From an uncultured Prevotellaceae bacterium (GTDB taxonomy: Bacteria; Bacteroidota; Bacteroidia; Bacteroidales; Bacteroidaceae): 64,000 nucleotides of DNA. Positions 53,268-62,300 of the stretch are shown piece after piece. A program made the position numbers and the translations under genes. Numbering within the stretch: position 1 is the stretch's first letter; each line of letters begins with the position of its first letter. The notes beneath the pieces are model-generated. The model saw nothing but the letters and a program-made list of their open reading frames with translations, was not told the origin of the DNA and did no database searches. Location of the stretch: positions 1 through 64,000 of the forward strand of contig OMWI01000010.1 in NCBI GenBank assembly GCA_900314715.1. The letters run 5' to 3'.

Positions 53268-53858
53268 TTAGTGGGAGAAAGATAGTTTTTGCAATCTCGA
53301 ACGCAACTGTTCTGCTTCGGATTTCCTAATAGATAATGTGATGGAACAAGTGTTGTCGTATTGTTGGGAGACAATGCGAGGCGACATTTCCTTAACGATA
53401 CGCATCACGTCGTTCATCATCACGTATGGGAAGTCGTACTTAACCAATTCCTCTACCTGATGTTCTACGATTTCGCAATGTTCGATGGCATCTGCCGCAG
53501 CTGTCCTATATGCTACGATTAATCCACTTGTGCCTAAATTTACGCCTCCATAATAACGAACGACAACAATCAAGATGTCTGATAATTCTGAAGAATTGAT
53601 TTGTCCCAAGATGGGTTTTCCTGCCGTACTCGATGGTTCGCCATCATCGTTGGCGCGAAAATCCGTCCTGTCAGCCCCAATCATATACGCATAACACACA
53701 TGACGGGCATCATAATATTTTTTCCTGTATTGCGAAACGATTTGCTTCACTTCATCAACGGTGGTCACGTGATGAGCGAAGGCGAGGAATTTGCTACGCT
53801 TTTCCGTGTAGTATCCCTCGCCTATTTGATTGCTTATGGTCTTATAAACGTCAATCAT
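53268..53858 (-). CDS. YigZ/IMPACT family protein (UPF0029)
   Basis: A 196-residue protein. The N-terminal UPF0029 domain shows KRSKFLAFAHHV, DARHVCYAYMIG, RANDDGEPSSTAGKPIL and VVVRYYGGVNLGTSGL, all diagnostic. A C-terminal ferredoxin-like domain follows (~130-196). Eukaryotic IMPACT regulates Gcn2; the bacterial role is unresolved, with ribosome or protease links suggested. The start is 13 nt after the DUF1015 stop, so it is the distal gene of that operon. Confidence 0.9.
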   Translation of the reverse strand: MIDVYKTISNQIGEGYYTEKRSKFLAFAHHVTTVDEVKQIVSQYRKKYYDARHVCYAYMIGADRTDFRANDDGEPSSTAGKPILGQINSSELSDILIVVVRYYGGVNLGTSGLIVAYRTAAADAIEHCEIVEHQVEELVKYDFPYVMMNDVMRIVKEMSPRIVSQQYDNTCSITLSIRKSEAEQLRSRLQKLSFSH

Positions 53859-53871
53859 TTCGCCATTCGTA

Positions 53872-55119
53872 TTATCCTAAGTCGTGAATCACCAAACCAC
53901 TTCTTAGTTTGGGTTCAAACCAAGTTGCCTTTGGTGGCATAATCTTTCCGCTATCTGCAATGTCCATGATTTGTTTCATGGAAACGGGATAGAGTGCCAA
54001 TGCCGCACGCATTTCGCCATTGTCAACACGACGTTTCAATTCACCAAGTCCACGAAGACCTCCAACGAAGTCTATCCTATTGCTCGAACGAAGATCCTTG
54101 ATATTGAGAATCTCATCGAGAATGAGTCGTGAGGAAATATCCACGTCAAGCACGCCGATAGGATCATTATTGTCGTATGTGCCGTCTTTGGCATTCAAGC
54201 AATACCAATGGCCATCGAGATACAAGGAGAACTCATGAAGCTTCGTAGGCTTATAAATCTCCGTACCCTTGTCTTCCACCATGAAATTCACTTGCAAGGC
54301 AGCGAGGAATTCATCAGACGACATTCCATTGAGGTCTTTCACTACACGGTTGTAATCCAAGATGGTCAGTTGAGATGCTTGGAAACAAACTGCCATGAAA
54401 TAATTATACTCCTCGTCTCCACGATGATTGGGATTCTGTTTGGCTTTTTCGGCACCCACCAATGCAGCGGCAGCACTACGATGATGACCGTCGGCAATAT
54501 AGAGCGATGGCATCTTGGCAAATTCGGCCGTAATCGTGGCGATGTCGTTATCATCGGCAATTATCCAGAATTGATGTCTGAATCCGTCGATAGGCGCGAT
54601 GAAATCATATTCTGGTGTTTGGGCAGCATATTTCATAATCAACTGGTCAAGAACGGCATTGTCGGGATAGGCAAAGAACACAGGTTCGATATTGGCATTG
54701 TTTACGCGAACGTGCTTCATGCGATCTTCTTCCTTGTCGCGACGAGTTAATTCGTGCTTCTTGATGACACCCGTCATATAATCGTTCACGTAGGCGCCTA
54801 CTACTAATCCATATTGCGTCTTGCCATTCATGGTTTGCGCATAGATGTAATATTGTTCCTTGTCGTCTTGCACCAACCAACCCTTCTCTTGGAATTTCTT
54901 GAAGTTGGCTGCTGCTTTCTCGTAAACGCGAGGATCGTATTCGCTAGTACCCTCTTCGAAGTCTATCTCTGGCTTAATGATATGATACAAGCTCATTTCA
55001 TTGTCGCCAGCTTCTTCGCGAGCTTCTTCAGAATTCAATACGTCGTATGGACGAGACTCTACTTTCTCCACCAATTCCTTCGGTGGACGTATACCCTTAA
55101 ATGGTTTGATGATTGCCAT
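53872..55119 (-). CDS. DUF1015 family protein
   Basis: A 415-residue cytoplasmic protein matching DUF1015: FKGIRPPKELVEKVESRPYDVLNSEEA at the start, HELTRRDKEEDRMKH, and the strongly conserved YIADGHHRSAAA near the middle. These proteins are often found beside serine biosynthesis genes in Bacteroidetes, as here (serC and serA upstream), but no biochemical activity is established. The DGHHR motif looks like a nucleotide- or metal-binding site (inference). Confidence 0.88.
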   Translation of the reverse strand: MAIIKPFKGIRPPKELVEKVESRPYDVLNSEEAREEAGDNEMSLYHIIKPEIDFEEGTSEYDPRVYEKAAANFKKFQEKGWLVQDDKEQYYIYAQTMNGKTQYGLVVGAYVNDYMTGVIKKHELTRRDKEEDRMKHVRVNNANIEPVFFAYPDNAVLDQLIMKYAAQTPEYDFIAPIDGFRHQFWIIADDNDIATITAEFAKMPSLYIADGHHRSAAAALVGAEKAKQNPNHRGDEEYNYFMAVCFQASQLTILDYNRVVKDLNGMSSDEFLAALQVNFMVEDKGTEIYKPTKLHEFSLYLDGHWYCLNAKDGTYDNNDPIGVLDVDISSRLILDEILNIKDLRSSNRIDFVGGLRGLGELKRRVDNGEMRAALALYPVSMKQIMDIADSGKIMPPKATWFEPKLRSGLVIHDLG

Positions 55120-55155
55120 GTTATTGTTTGTTTATTGTTGTCCTTAAAAAAAGAA

Positions 55156-55581
55156 TTAAAGATAAGCCTTGATTTGGTTAATCATATCTTGATATTCGGC
55201 ATCTGACAGATATACCTTACCTGGATTCATTTGGAATGTACCTCCATAATCAGGACCGTCAACGTATTTAGGTGCCAAATGGAAATGCAAGTGTGAAAGT
55301 TTGTCACTATAAGCACCATAATTGATTTTTTCGGGATTGAAGGCTTTTTGCATGGCGCGCGTCACACGAGCAACATCGCTCATGAAAGCATTGCGCTCAT
55401 CATCCGATAATTCGTTGAGGTCGTTCACATGTCCGTTGTAAGCCACGAGACAACGACCGCGATATGTTTGTTCCTTAAACAGGAAGGCGCGAGATACCGA
55501 CAGAGGACAAATCTCTATCATCAAGTCGTGTAACGTCTGATTGTTGGTGCAGTATAAACACTGCTTAGGATCACTTTGCAT
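55156..55581 (-). CDS. HIT family hydrolase
   Basis: A 141-residue protein with the histidine triad HLHFHLAP (~residues 104-111) and an N-terminal CLYC that, with a later His, may bind zinc. HIT proteins hydrolyse nucleotide derivatives such as adenosine phosphoramidates or dinucleoside polyphosphates. It lies between the serA terminator and the DUF1015 gene and has its own -7 box at 55612. Confidence 0.9.
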   Translation of the reverse strand: MQSDPKQCLYCTNNQTLHDLMIEICPLSVSRAFLFKEQTYRGRCLVAYNGHVNDLNELSDDERNAFMSDVARVTRAMQKAFNPEKINYGAYSDKLSHLHFHLAPKYVDGPDYGGTFQMNPGKVYLSDAEYQDMINQIKAYL

Positions 55582-55611
55582 AATCTTTTAGTTTAAATTG
55601 AAATGTATTTG

Positions 55612-55619
55612 CAAATGTA
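55612..55619 (-). promoter_or_regulatory. -7 box for the HIT/DUF1015/yigZ unit
   Basis: The minus strand reads TACATTTG, 30 nt before the start at 55581. Confidence 0.55.
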
Positions 55620-55645
55620 GCAAGATTTTCTAACATGACAAAATA

Positions 55646-55680
55646 AAAATGTCCCAAACTGAAAAATGGTTTGGGACATT
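55646..55680 (-). terminator. Terminator of the serC-serA operon
   Basis: The perfect stem GTCCCAAAC/GTTTGGGAC (55651-55677) is followed on the minus strand by ATTTTTATTTTG. Confidence 0.85.
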
Positions 55681-55697
55681 TGTCATTATTTGAATAT

Positions 55698-56615
55698 TTA
55701 CTTGTTCACTTGGAACTTTGTATCGCCATCCTTGAAGAACGCATTGATTTGCTTGGCAGCTGCAATTCCCGCATTGATGTTAGCCTCTGCAGTTTGAGCA
55801 CCCATCTTCTTAGGAGTGGAGAAATAGCGACCTTCAAACTTAGCAAATTCAGCATCAGCATCTGGCTTGATGTCGGTAACGAATTTCAAGTCTTCACGCT
55901 CAGTCATCAACTTAATCAGTTCGGGTTCGTTGATTACTTCCTTACGTGCGGTATTCACCAAGATACCACCCTTCTTCATCTGTCCTACAACGGCATAGTT
56001 GATGCTTTCCTTTGTCTCAGGCGTAGCGGGGATGTGAAGAGAAACTACATCACAAGTCTTAAACAACTCGTCTTGGTTGGCTACAGCATGTACGCCTGCT
56101 GCTTCAATCACCTCAGCTGGGCAATAAGCATCGTATGCGTAAACGTCCATACCAAATCCCTTAGCGATGCGAGCCACATTACGACCTACATTACCAAACG
56201 CGAGGATACCCAATTTCTTACCAAGGAGTTCAGAACCTGACTTTCCATTATAGAATCCACGAACAGCCATAACCAACAAACCAAATACGAGTTCGGCAAC
56301 GGCATTGGCATTTTGTCCTGGGGTATTTTCTGCCACAACGTTATGAGCTGTAGCTGCGGCAAGGTCAATGTTATCATAACCAGCACCAGCACGAACCACA
56401 ATCTTCAATTGCTTGGCAGCATCCAAAACTTCAGCATCTACTTTATCTGAACGGATAATCATAGCATCAGCATCAGCAACGGCTGCCAACAACTGTGCTT
56501 TCTCTGTATATTTCTCCAGCAGCACGAGTTCGTTACCTGCTGCTTCTACTTCTTTCTTGATGCCTTCCACAGCTGCTGCTGCAAATGGCTTTTCTGTAGC
56601 TACAAGAATCTTCAT
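55698..56615 (-). CDS. serA: D-3-phosphoglycerate dehydrogenase
   Basis: A 305-residue short-form enzyme, the first step of serine synthesis from 3-phosphoglycerate with NAD+. Markers are RAGAGYDNIDLAAA, ENTPGQNANAVAELVFGLLV (substrate site), the NAD fold GKKLGILAFGNVGRNVA, and the catalytic His/Arg/Glu region (SLHIPATPETK; NTARKEVINEPEL). The C-terminal ACT domain of long forms is absent. It is 11 nt behind serC. Confidence 0.92.
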   Translation of the reverse strand: MKILVATEKPFAAAAVEGIKKEVEAAGNELVLLEKYTEKAQLLAAVADADAMIIRSDKVDAEVLDAAKQLKIVVRAGAGYDNIDLAAATAHNVVAENTPGQNANAVAELVFGLLVMAVRGFYNGKSGSELLGKKLGILAFGNVGRNVARIAKGFGMDVYAYDAYCPAEVIEAAGVHAVANQDELFKTCDVVSLHIPATPETKESINYAVVGQMKKGGILVNTARKEVINEPELIKLMTEREDLKFVTDIKPDADAEFAKFEGRYFSTPKKMGAQTAEANINAGIAAAKQINAFFKDGDTKFQVNK

Positions 56616-56626
56616 TTTCTTATTTA

Positions 56627-57694
56627 TTAATGATTAGCCTCAAATTCTTTCATGGCAGCCACCAAAGCATTCACACCCTCAATGGTCTGTGCGTTATAGC
56701 AAGAAGCACGGAATCCACCTACCGAACGGTGACCCTTAATACCAACCATACCACGCTCTGTAGCGAAGTCGAAGAATGGCTTCTCCAATTCAGCATATTC
56801 CTCGTTCATCACGAAACAGATGTTCATCAACGAACGGTCTTCTTCAGCAACCGTACCCTTGAACAACTTGTTGCGGTCGATTTCGCCATAGACGATTTCA
56901 GCACGTTGTTGAGCCAACTTATCCATTGCCTCTACGCCACCTTGTCTCTTCACCCAACGCATGGTTTCTACCAATGAGTAAATAGGAACAACGGGAGGAG
57001 TATTAAACATAGAACCTTTTTCTACGTGTGTGCAATAGTTCATCATTGTAGGCAACTCACGTGGAGCTTTGCCAATCTTGTCGTTCTTCAGGATGACAAC
57101 GGTAACACCAGCCATAGACATGTTCTTCTGTGCACCAGCATAGATACAATCGTACTTAGAAACGTCTACTGGACGACTCATAATATCTGAAGACATATCG
57201 GCAATCAGGGGCACGGGTACGTCTAAATCCTTGCGTATTTCAGTACCGTAAATGGTATTGTTTGTCGTGATGTGGAAATAGTCAGCATCTGCAGGAACCT
57301 CATAGTTCTTGGGAATAAAAGTATAGTTAGCATCCTTTGATGAAGCCACCTCTACCACCTCACCGTAAAGCTTAGCCTCTTTCTCGGCCTTGTTTGCCCA
57401 TGTACCCGTATTCAGGTAGGCTGCTTTCTTGTGAAGGAAGTTTGCGGGAACTTGCGTGAACTGGAGTGAAGCACCACCACCAAGGAAAATGACGGAATAA
57501 CCTTCTGGAATGCTCAACAGTTCCTTAATCAAAGCCTCTGCCTCGTCTACTACTGGTTGGAAATATTTAGCGCGATGGCTAATTTCCATCAAAGAGAGAC
57601 CTGTACCGTTAAATTCCAAAATCTGTTTGGCAGTATTCTCAATCACTTCGCGTGGAAGCATTGATGGACCTGCATTAAAATTGTACTTCTTCAT
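56627..57694 (-). CDS. serC: Phosphoserine aminotransferase
   Basis: A 355-residue PLP enzyme that converts 3-phosphohydroxypyruvate and glutamate to phosphoserine. It starts [19 protein letters not shown]. It has the substrate segment [15 protein letters not shown], the PLP-phosphate contact [16 protein letters not shown], the PLP lysine in [17 protein letters not shown], and [19 protein letters not shown] at the end. It is the first gene of serC-serA. No serB is in the window. Confidence 0.95.
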   Translation of the reverse strand: MKKYNFNAGPSMLPREVIENTAKQILEFNGTGLSLMEISHRAKYFQPVVDEAEALIKELLSIPEGYSVIFLGGGASLQFTQVPANFLHKKAAYLNTGTWANKAEKEAKLYGEVVEVASSKDANYTFIPKNYEVPADADYFHITTNNTIYGTEIRKDLDVPVPLIADMSSDIMSRPVDVSKYDCIYAGAQKNMSMAGVTVVILKNDKIGKAPRELPTMMNYCTHVEKGSMFNTPPVVPIYSLVETMRWVKRQGGVEAMDKLAQQRAEIVYGEIDRNKLFKGTVAEEDRSLMNICFVMNEEYAELEKPFFDFATERGMVGIKGHRSVGGFRASCYNAQTIEGVNALVAAMKEFEANH

Positions 57695-57757
57695 TGCTGA
57701 TTTTAAAAATTATAATAATGTTAATTACCTTTTTACCTGTTGTTTTTTATTTCCGTG

Positions 57758-57765
57758 CAAAGTTA
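57758..57765 (-). promoter_or_regulatory. -7 box for serC-serA
   Basis: The minus strand reads TAACTTTG, 63 nt before the start at 57694. Confidence 0.6.
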
Positions 57766-57861
57766 CATATTAATCTTGAAACAACCAAGATTTATCCTTG
57801 TAATTCTCTTTGAAAATGACGAAAGAATAAAAAATATGATACATTTAGTATCTGCATCGAA

Positions 57862-58061
57862 TTTTGCCACTTTGCCACTTTGCCACATTAAGCATATTCC
57901 ACTTTGATGTTGGTCATCAGATTTGGAGGTATAGAAAATAAATGGTTATAAATTATAAGTATTTATATTTATTATTATAATATAATAATAACCCTATATA
58001 TATACTGGAGGCTGCATATCGGAAACACCTTAATGTGGCAATGTGGCAATGTGGCATTTTG
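57862..58061. repeat. Inverted repeat E: arms of TTTGCCAC units
   Basis: The left arm 57862-57892 has three TTTGCCAC-type units ending GCCACATTAAG. The right arm 58029-58061 is the reverse complement with one changed base in each inner unit. The A+T-rich loop is 136 nt and contains GGTTATAAATTATAAG. No gene is visible in 57695-58179. Confidence 0.75.
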
Positions 58062-58092
58062 TTCATTCAAGAAGCTATCCTTTACAATATGC

Positions 58093-58153
58093 AAATACTA
58101 TGTTTACGAGCTGTAAATATATCATTTAGCAGTCGTAAACATGGTATTTGCAT
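58093..58153 (+). repeat. 22-nt dyad repeat array 9 (3 units)
   Basis: Register bases are at 58096, 58118 and 58140, exactly 22 nt apart. Cores are AAATACTATGTTT, AAATATATCATTT and AAACATGGTATTT. It sits just 3' of the minus-strand mannanase gene. Confidence 0.75.
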
Positions 58154-58179
58154 TCTCACTACCTATTACATGTTACCTG

Positions 58180-59469
58180 TTATCTGTTACCTATTTTCTT
58201 CATCCTATCCACTTGTTCTTTCACGATGTTTAATGTAGATACATCGCTTGCAAATACGGAATTCAAGCCTTGTTCTTCTTGCGCTGGGTCGCCCGTGTAA
58301 TCATCGCCCACTTGCCATTGCACGTGTTTGGGTTTGGCAAAACCACCCCATCCCCAGAAATTACAACCAGCGAAATAGCCACCAGTTTCCGCATTGTCGG
58401 CAACAAGAGAGAACACGTATTTGTAATAGCCATCTCTGCCTTTTGTGGGAGTATTCAAATCGAAAACGAAACCATCACGAGGATAGCCAAACTCCTCCAT
58501 TACGAGAGGTTTGTTCAATCGAGCACAAACGGCTAAGTGTTCATCAATGTATTCCTTGGTGTTCTTGCATGAAATGTCGAGGTCTTCTATCAAATGATCC
58601 TTACGCGCCCAACTCCAATTATAAGGCCAAAGGTGAATGTTGCAATAGTCGATGTTCTTGTCGGCACAAATGCGCTCATAACATTGAATATCGCCTTCAC
58701 ATCCCCATTTTCCTTCAGAACCAACCGAAATCAAGTGGTTTTTATCCATGCTTCTGATGATTGCAGAAGTTTCGCACAACCATCTTTCAAAAGCGGGAAG
58801 ATAATCTTTGTTGAAAGCGCGAGGCTCATTGCCAATCTGCCAAGACATGATGGCAGGATCGTCAACGTATTTCTTTCCCGTATAGCGATTGGTTCTGCCA
58901 ACGATAAAGCGTACGTAATCATAAAACAATTGGTGGGCTTTCGCATTATTCGCATATTGCGATACGAACTCCATATATGCAGGATAACCATCTTCGTTGG
59001 GTTGAGGTGCCTTGCCTTTTCCTGCTTGTTCCAAGTAAAAGCCATATCCTCCACTCCATTCCCATGAGTTGTTCAGATACAACACGGCCACCATCTTGCG
59101 CTTACCCATTTCCTTGAGCAAGTAATCAAGACCAGCCAATATGGTATCGTTATAAACGCCTGGAGCAATCTGCAATGTGGGTTCTACTTTTGTTTTCACC
59201 CCACGTTCTCCATCGGCACCGACAAGAATTCTCAGATTGTCGATGCCCATAGATTTCATCTTGTCTAACTCATTGCAAAGACGCTTACGGTTGCCACCTT
59301 GTCCTTCAGAACCAATGATTGCGCCATACCAAAAATTAGTTCCTACATAGTAATATGGCTTTCCAACACGTTCAAAATGACCATTTATCACTTGAACAAA
59401 TGGATTTTTCTGTGCACAAACTGGCAACGTTATCATGGCCAGAATAAGACTGATTAAGGTTTTTGTCAT
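58180..59469 (-). CDS. GH5 endo-beta-1,4-mannanase (GH5_7-like)
   Basis: A 429-residue exported enzyme with signal peptide to LPVCAQ. Barrel segments are YYVGTNFWYGAIIGSEG, NLRILVGADGERG and LYLNNSWEWSGGYGFYLE. The acid/base Glu lies in IMSWQIGNEPR and the nucleophile in VMEEFGYPRDGF, with aromatic IHLWPYNWSW in the cleft. The pattern matches the mannanase branch of GH5. It is likely to feed the mannobiose operon at 18.9-25 kb. A secreted protein gene lies upstream on the same strand, separated by a hairpin. Confidence 0.88.
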   Translation of the reverse strand: MTKTLISLILAMITLPVCAQKNPFVQVINGHFERVGKPYYYVGTNFWYGAIIGSEGQGGNRKRLCNELDKMKSMGIDNLRILVGADGERGVKTKVEPTLQIAPGVYNDTILAGLDYLLKEMGKRKMVAVLYLNNSWEWSGGYGFYLEQAGKGKAPQPNEDGYPAYMEFVSQYANNAKAHQLFYDYVRFIVGRTNRYTGKKYVDDPAIMSWQIGNEPRAFNKDYLPAFERWLCETSAIIRSMDKNHLISVGSEGKWGCEGDIQCYERICADKNIDYCNIHLWPYNWSWARKDHLIEDLDISCKNTKEYIDEHLAVCARLNKPLVMEEFGYPRDGFVFDLNTPTKGRDGYYKYVFSLVADNAETGGYFAGCNFWGWGGFAKPKHVQWQVGDDYTGDPAQEEQGLNSVFASDVSTLNIVKEQVDRMKKIGNR

Positions 59470-59490
59470 GGTTTGGTTGATAAAAAAAAA

Positions 59491-59553
59491 GATGAAAGAT
59501 GAAAGTTGGGTTTTGAATGATTGTCATTCTTCTTCCACCTTTCATCCTTCATC
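59491..59553. repeat. Inverted repeat F between two minus-strand genes, arms of GATGAAA units
   Basis: The left arm 59491-59510 (GATGAAAGATGAAAG...) pairs with 59535-59553 with two mismatches. The loop is 24 nt. It lies between the mannanase start and the upstream gene's stop, so it is transcribed if the two are one operon and could be an internal attenuator or RNA stabiliser. Confidence 0.7.
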
Positions 59554-59567
59554 TAAGGAAATTTTAA

Positions 59568-61115
59568 TTATTTATTGATAAACTTCTTGCCGTTCTTGAT
59601 GATGACTCCCTTGTAAGAAGCATCTACCTTTTGGCCAGCGAGGTTGTAGATAGCGCCATCATTAGCACTTAATTCAACCTTCTTAACACTTGTAGGAGTT
59701 GCATCCTTCACCAAGTAAACTGACTTCACAACAATAGTAGTTGGTTCGCTTGCTTGGAGAGCAAACTGATTAACGGCACTCTTACGATCATCGAGGTTGA
59801 TGGCAACAGATGTTGCACCAGCGTCTGCCCATTGCTTTGCATCTGTATTATCATAAGCACCTTTGTCAGCATATTGTACGAACAACTGAGTTGCAACAGC
59901 AGTTGGTTCTGCAAATTCGATAACCAATTGGCTATATTCGCTCCAGTTAGCACCACCAAGCCATTTTGACAAGCCACCCCATCCTACAGCATTGAATGTC
60001 AATGTTCCATCAGCATTGTAGGTAATGCTCTCGTTTGCGTTCCAAGTTCCCCAATCTTTAGTCAAGTCAAATTCAACCTTGGTTACAGGTGTTGGCTCAG
60101 AACCTTCCACATACTCAACAGCAGTAACGCAGCAACCCATACCTTGCACGCGAAGACCGCCATTGGCATTGATAACAGCTGCATAATCCTCAGTAATTTC
60201 AAACGTTCCTATACCTTGAGCATCAGGTACGATAGCGCTACCTAAGTCGCTCCAATCAGCATTACTCTTTGGAAGTACTTGAGCACCCCATTGCCAACCT
60301 TCAACGTCAACTGGCTCAATGTGGAATACAAACTTATCACCAGCCTTAACGTCAGTCTTCTTGATTAAGAAACTATCATCCCATCCATCAAATGTAACAG
60401 GAAGTGCAGGCTCAATATCCAAACCGCCAACTGGTGTATCGCCGCCAGCAGGTGTGAATACATAACCACCGAAACTTAATTTAGAACCTGTGCAGAAGAT
60501 GTAATATGTTTCGTTGGCAACTACATCAAACTCTACCGTACCTGTGCATTTTTCTTCAACCGTGAAACTTTCACTTAAAGCGACAGGAGTGGCCTCTTCA
60601 CCATCAGCTTTGATGGTTAATTCACTTACAGAGAGACAGGAGCCATCAGATGCTTTTGCTACATAAAAGTTTTTCCCACTATTGAGGATAATGAAAGCAC
60701 ATACATGACCATCTTTAGCTGGAGTAAACATATAATATGTGCCTGATTGTGGCACGTTGCCTTTCTCTGGCTTATAACCAGAACCACTACTGTTGTCGCC
60801 ATCAAGTTCACCGTCTTTTGGGTTTTGACCACCCACTACATAAACCACACGTGCCTTGTCTTCCATCTCTCCAGTTTCTTCATTCTTTACAGGAACGGTC
60901 TGACCGAAAAGTGGTTCACAATAAGCTTTACAAGTAGAGAGTTTCACATCGTATGGCTTAGAGGTACGGTCGTTACCGAGTACCACCTTGGCATTGGCCG
61001 TAGTCAATGTTGCGCCATTGTTGTAAGTGCCACCGTTCTCAAAGAGAGCGACTTCTTGAGCACTTGCATTCATTGCCATAAAGACAATAGTCATCAGAGT
61101 AAAGATTTTCTTCAT
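59568..61115 (-). CDS. Secreted beta-rich protein with sorting-type C-terminal tail
   Basis: A 515-residue exported protein (signal peptide to NASAQ). No enzyme motif is visible. Residues ~25-230, ~240-340 and ~345-480 look like beta-sandwich modules. The last one (WSEYSQLVIEFAEPTAVATQ, LDDRKSAVNQFALQAS) resembles galactose-binding-like carbohydrate modules. The tail (IYNLAGQKVDASYKGVIIK, then NGKK) matches those of the GH10 and leucine-rich-repeat proteins. Next to the GH5 mannanase it may be a surface glycan-binding protein (inference). Confidence 0.65.
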   Translation of the reverse strand: MKKIFTLMTIVFMAMNASAQEVALFENGGTYNNGATLTTANAKVVLGNDRTSKPYDVKLSTCKAYCEPLFGQTVPVKNEETGEMEDKARVVYVVGGQNPKDGELDGDNSSGSGYKPEKGNVPQSGTYYMFTPAKDGHVCAFIILNSGKNFYVAKASDGSCLSVSELTIKADGEEATPVALSESFTVEEKCTGTVEFDVVANETYYIFCTGSKLSFGGYVFTPAGGDTPVGGLDIEPALPVTFDGWDDSFLIKKTDVKAGDKFVFHIEPVDVEGWQWGAQVLPKSNADWSDLGSAIVPDAQGIGTFEITEDYAAVINANGGLRVQGMGCCVTAVEYVEGSEPTPVTKVEFDLTKDWGTWNANESITYNADGTLTFNAVGWGGLSKWLGGANWSEYSQLVIEFAEPTAVATQLFVQYADKGAYDNTDAKQWADAGATSVAINLDDRKSAVNQFALQASEPTTIVVKSVYLVKDATPTSVKKVELSANDGAIYNLAGQKVDASYKGVIIKNGKKFINK

Positions 61116-61151
61116 AAATATAAAGTTTTAGAATGTTAAAAAATTTCGATG

Positions 61152-61159
61152 CAAAGATA
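61152..61159 (-). promoter_or_regulatory. -7 box for the secreted protein/mannanase unit
   Basis: The minus strand reads TATCTTTG, 36 nt before the start at 61115. Confidence 0.55.
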
Positions 61160-61249
61160 ACACAAAAAAATGAAAACGTGTAATACTTTCTTGATAATAA
61201 TCGGTATTATTATGTTCATTTTGTGGGTTTGTGTCGTTGTGTCCGTGCA

Positions 61250-62125
61250 TTATTTGTTGTTTTGATGGTATTTGATTAGTCCATCCATCGGACTTTTCAA
61301 TACTATTCCCAATTCATATCCTTCTTGAATAGCTGCTTCTTGAAGGCAATCCTTGAAGTAATAGGCAATACTTCCCACGGCATTTACCTTCAAATGAGGA
61401 GATTGGTAATGCTGAATATTGCGCACGAAGAACATTCGGAAGTTGTCAATCACCAAATTTCGTACGTCTAAATCGTCTACATGTGCATGGATAAACGGAG
61501 CCAATGATGCCAAGAAACGATTAGGCAATGGTTCACGATATACCTTATTTATTATATCCGTCATGGTGAATCCAGTTTCTTCCGTAAAATCCTTCAACAA
61601 CTGATTAGAAGAATTTCCTTTATAGAGATAGTTAATGAAATGTTTGCCCAATACAGCTCCACTACCCTCATCACCTAAGATGAAACCCATAGGAGATATA
61701 TTTTTCACGATACTCTCACCATCATATAGACATGAATTAGAACCCGTGCCTAAGATGCAGGCGATTCCTGGTTGGTTGCCACACAATGCACGGGCAGCCG
61801 CCATTAAGTCGGATTGCACGTGTATTTGTGCTTTATCAATATCAAATGCCCGTGCAAGTGCTGATGATATTTTCGGAATAACATCTTCCCTACAACCAGC
61901 ACCATAAAAATGTATGGTAAAATCGGTGGCTTGAAAGAATGGTCGTTGTGACAATTGAGGCAACAATTCTCCACAAATCACCTCTTCAATGTCTTTTTCA
62001 GACATAAAAACGGGGTTTAAACCTTGCGTATGATATGTTTCGCATTGGTTTTTGTTGTTTTCTTGGTTAGAAAACAAGCAAATCCAATCGGTTTTTGTAC
62101 TTCCACTATCGGCTATTAGTATCAT
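61250..62125 (-). CDS. BadF/BadG/BcrA/BcrD-type ATPase, probable N-acetylglucosamine kinase
   Basis: About 291 residues with an actin-like ATPase fold. The phosphate-1 motif is ILIADSGSTKTDW at the N-terminus, GAGCREDVIP follows, and GIACILGTGSNSCLYDG with GFILGDEGSGAVLGK is diagnostic of glucosamine/N-acetylglucosamine kinases in this family. The frame is open to 62179, but that region lies upstream of the -7 box at 62146-62153. The ATG at 62125 also matches the family's N-terminus. Cytoplasmic; it probably phosphorylates an amino sugar from cell wall or host glycans. Confidence 0.85.
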   Translation of the reverse strand: MILIADSGSTKTDWICLFSNQENNKNQCETYHTQGLNPVFMSEKDIEEVICGELLPQLSQRPFFQATDFTIHFYGAGCREDVIPKISSALARAFDIDKAQIHVQSDLMAAARALCGNQPGIACILGTGSNSCLYDGESIVKNISPMGFILGDEGSGAVLGKHFINYLYKGNSSNQLLKDFTEETGFTMTDIINKVYREPLPNRFLASLAPFIHAHVDDLDVRNLVIDNFRMFFVRNIQHYQSPHLKVNAVGSIAYYFKDCLQEAAIQEGYELGIVLKSPMDGLIKYHQNNK

Positions 62126-62145
62126 TGTAGTTATGAAATTATGTG

Positions 62146-62153
62146 CAAAAATA
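62146..62153 (-). promoter_or_regulatory. -7 box that fixes the kinase start
   Basis: The minus strand reads TATTTTTG, 20 nt before the ATG at 62125 and downstream of the alternative start at 62179. Confidence 0.55.
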
Positions 62154-62272
62154 AATAAAATCCCCGTAACATCTACCATCTATAGACAAAAAAGCGTGCT
62201 GATGCTTTATAAAAATGAAAGAAATTGTTTCAGTTTTTATCTCAACTGGCTCATAATCTCAGAAATATTATA

Positions 62273-62280
62273 TAAATTTG
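62273..62280 (+). promoter_or_regulatory. -7 box for the terminal membrane-protein gene
   Basis: TAAATTTG matches TAnnTTTG, 20 nt before the ATG at 62301. Confidence 0.6.
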
Positions 62281-62300
62281 CAAACTAATTGTTTGATAAT

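Noticed and set aside
58160-58198. Further tandem-armed inverted repeat (TGTTACC-type 7-nt units)
   Set aside because: Only one arm is visible; no complementary run was found within 200 nt. It overlaps the end of the mannanase gene.
62126-62179. N-terminal extension of the BadF-type kinase
   Set aside because: The extension contains the -7 box and has no family similarity.
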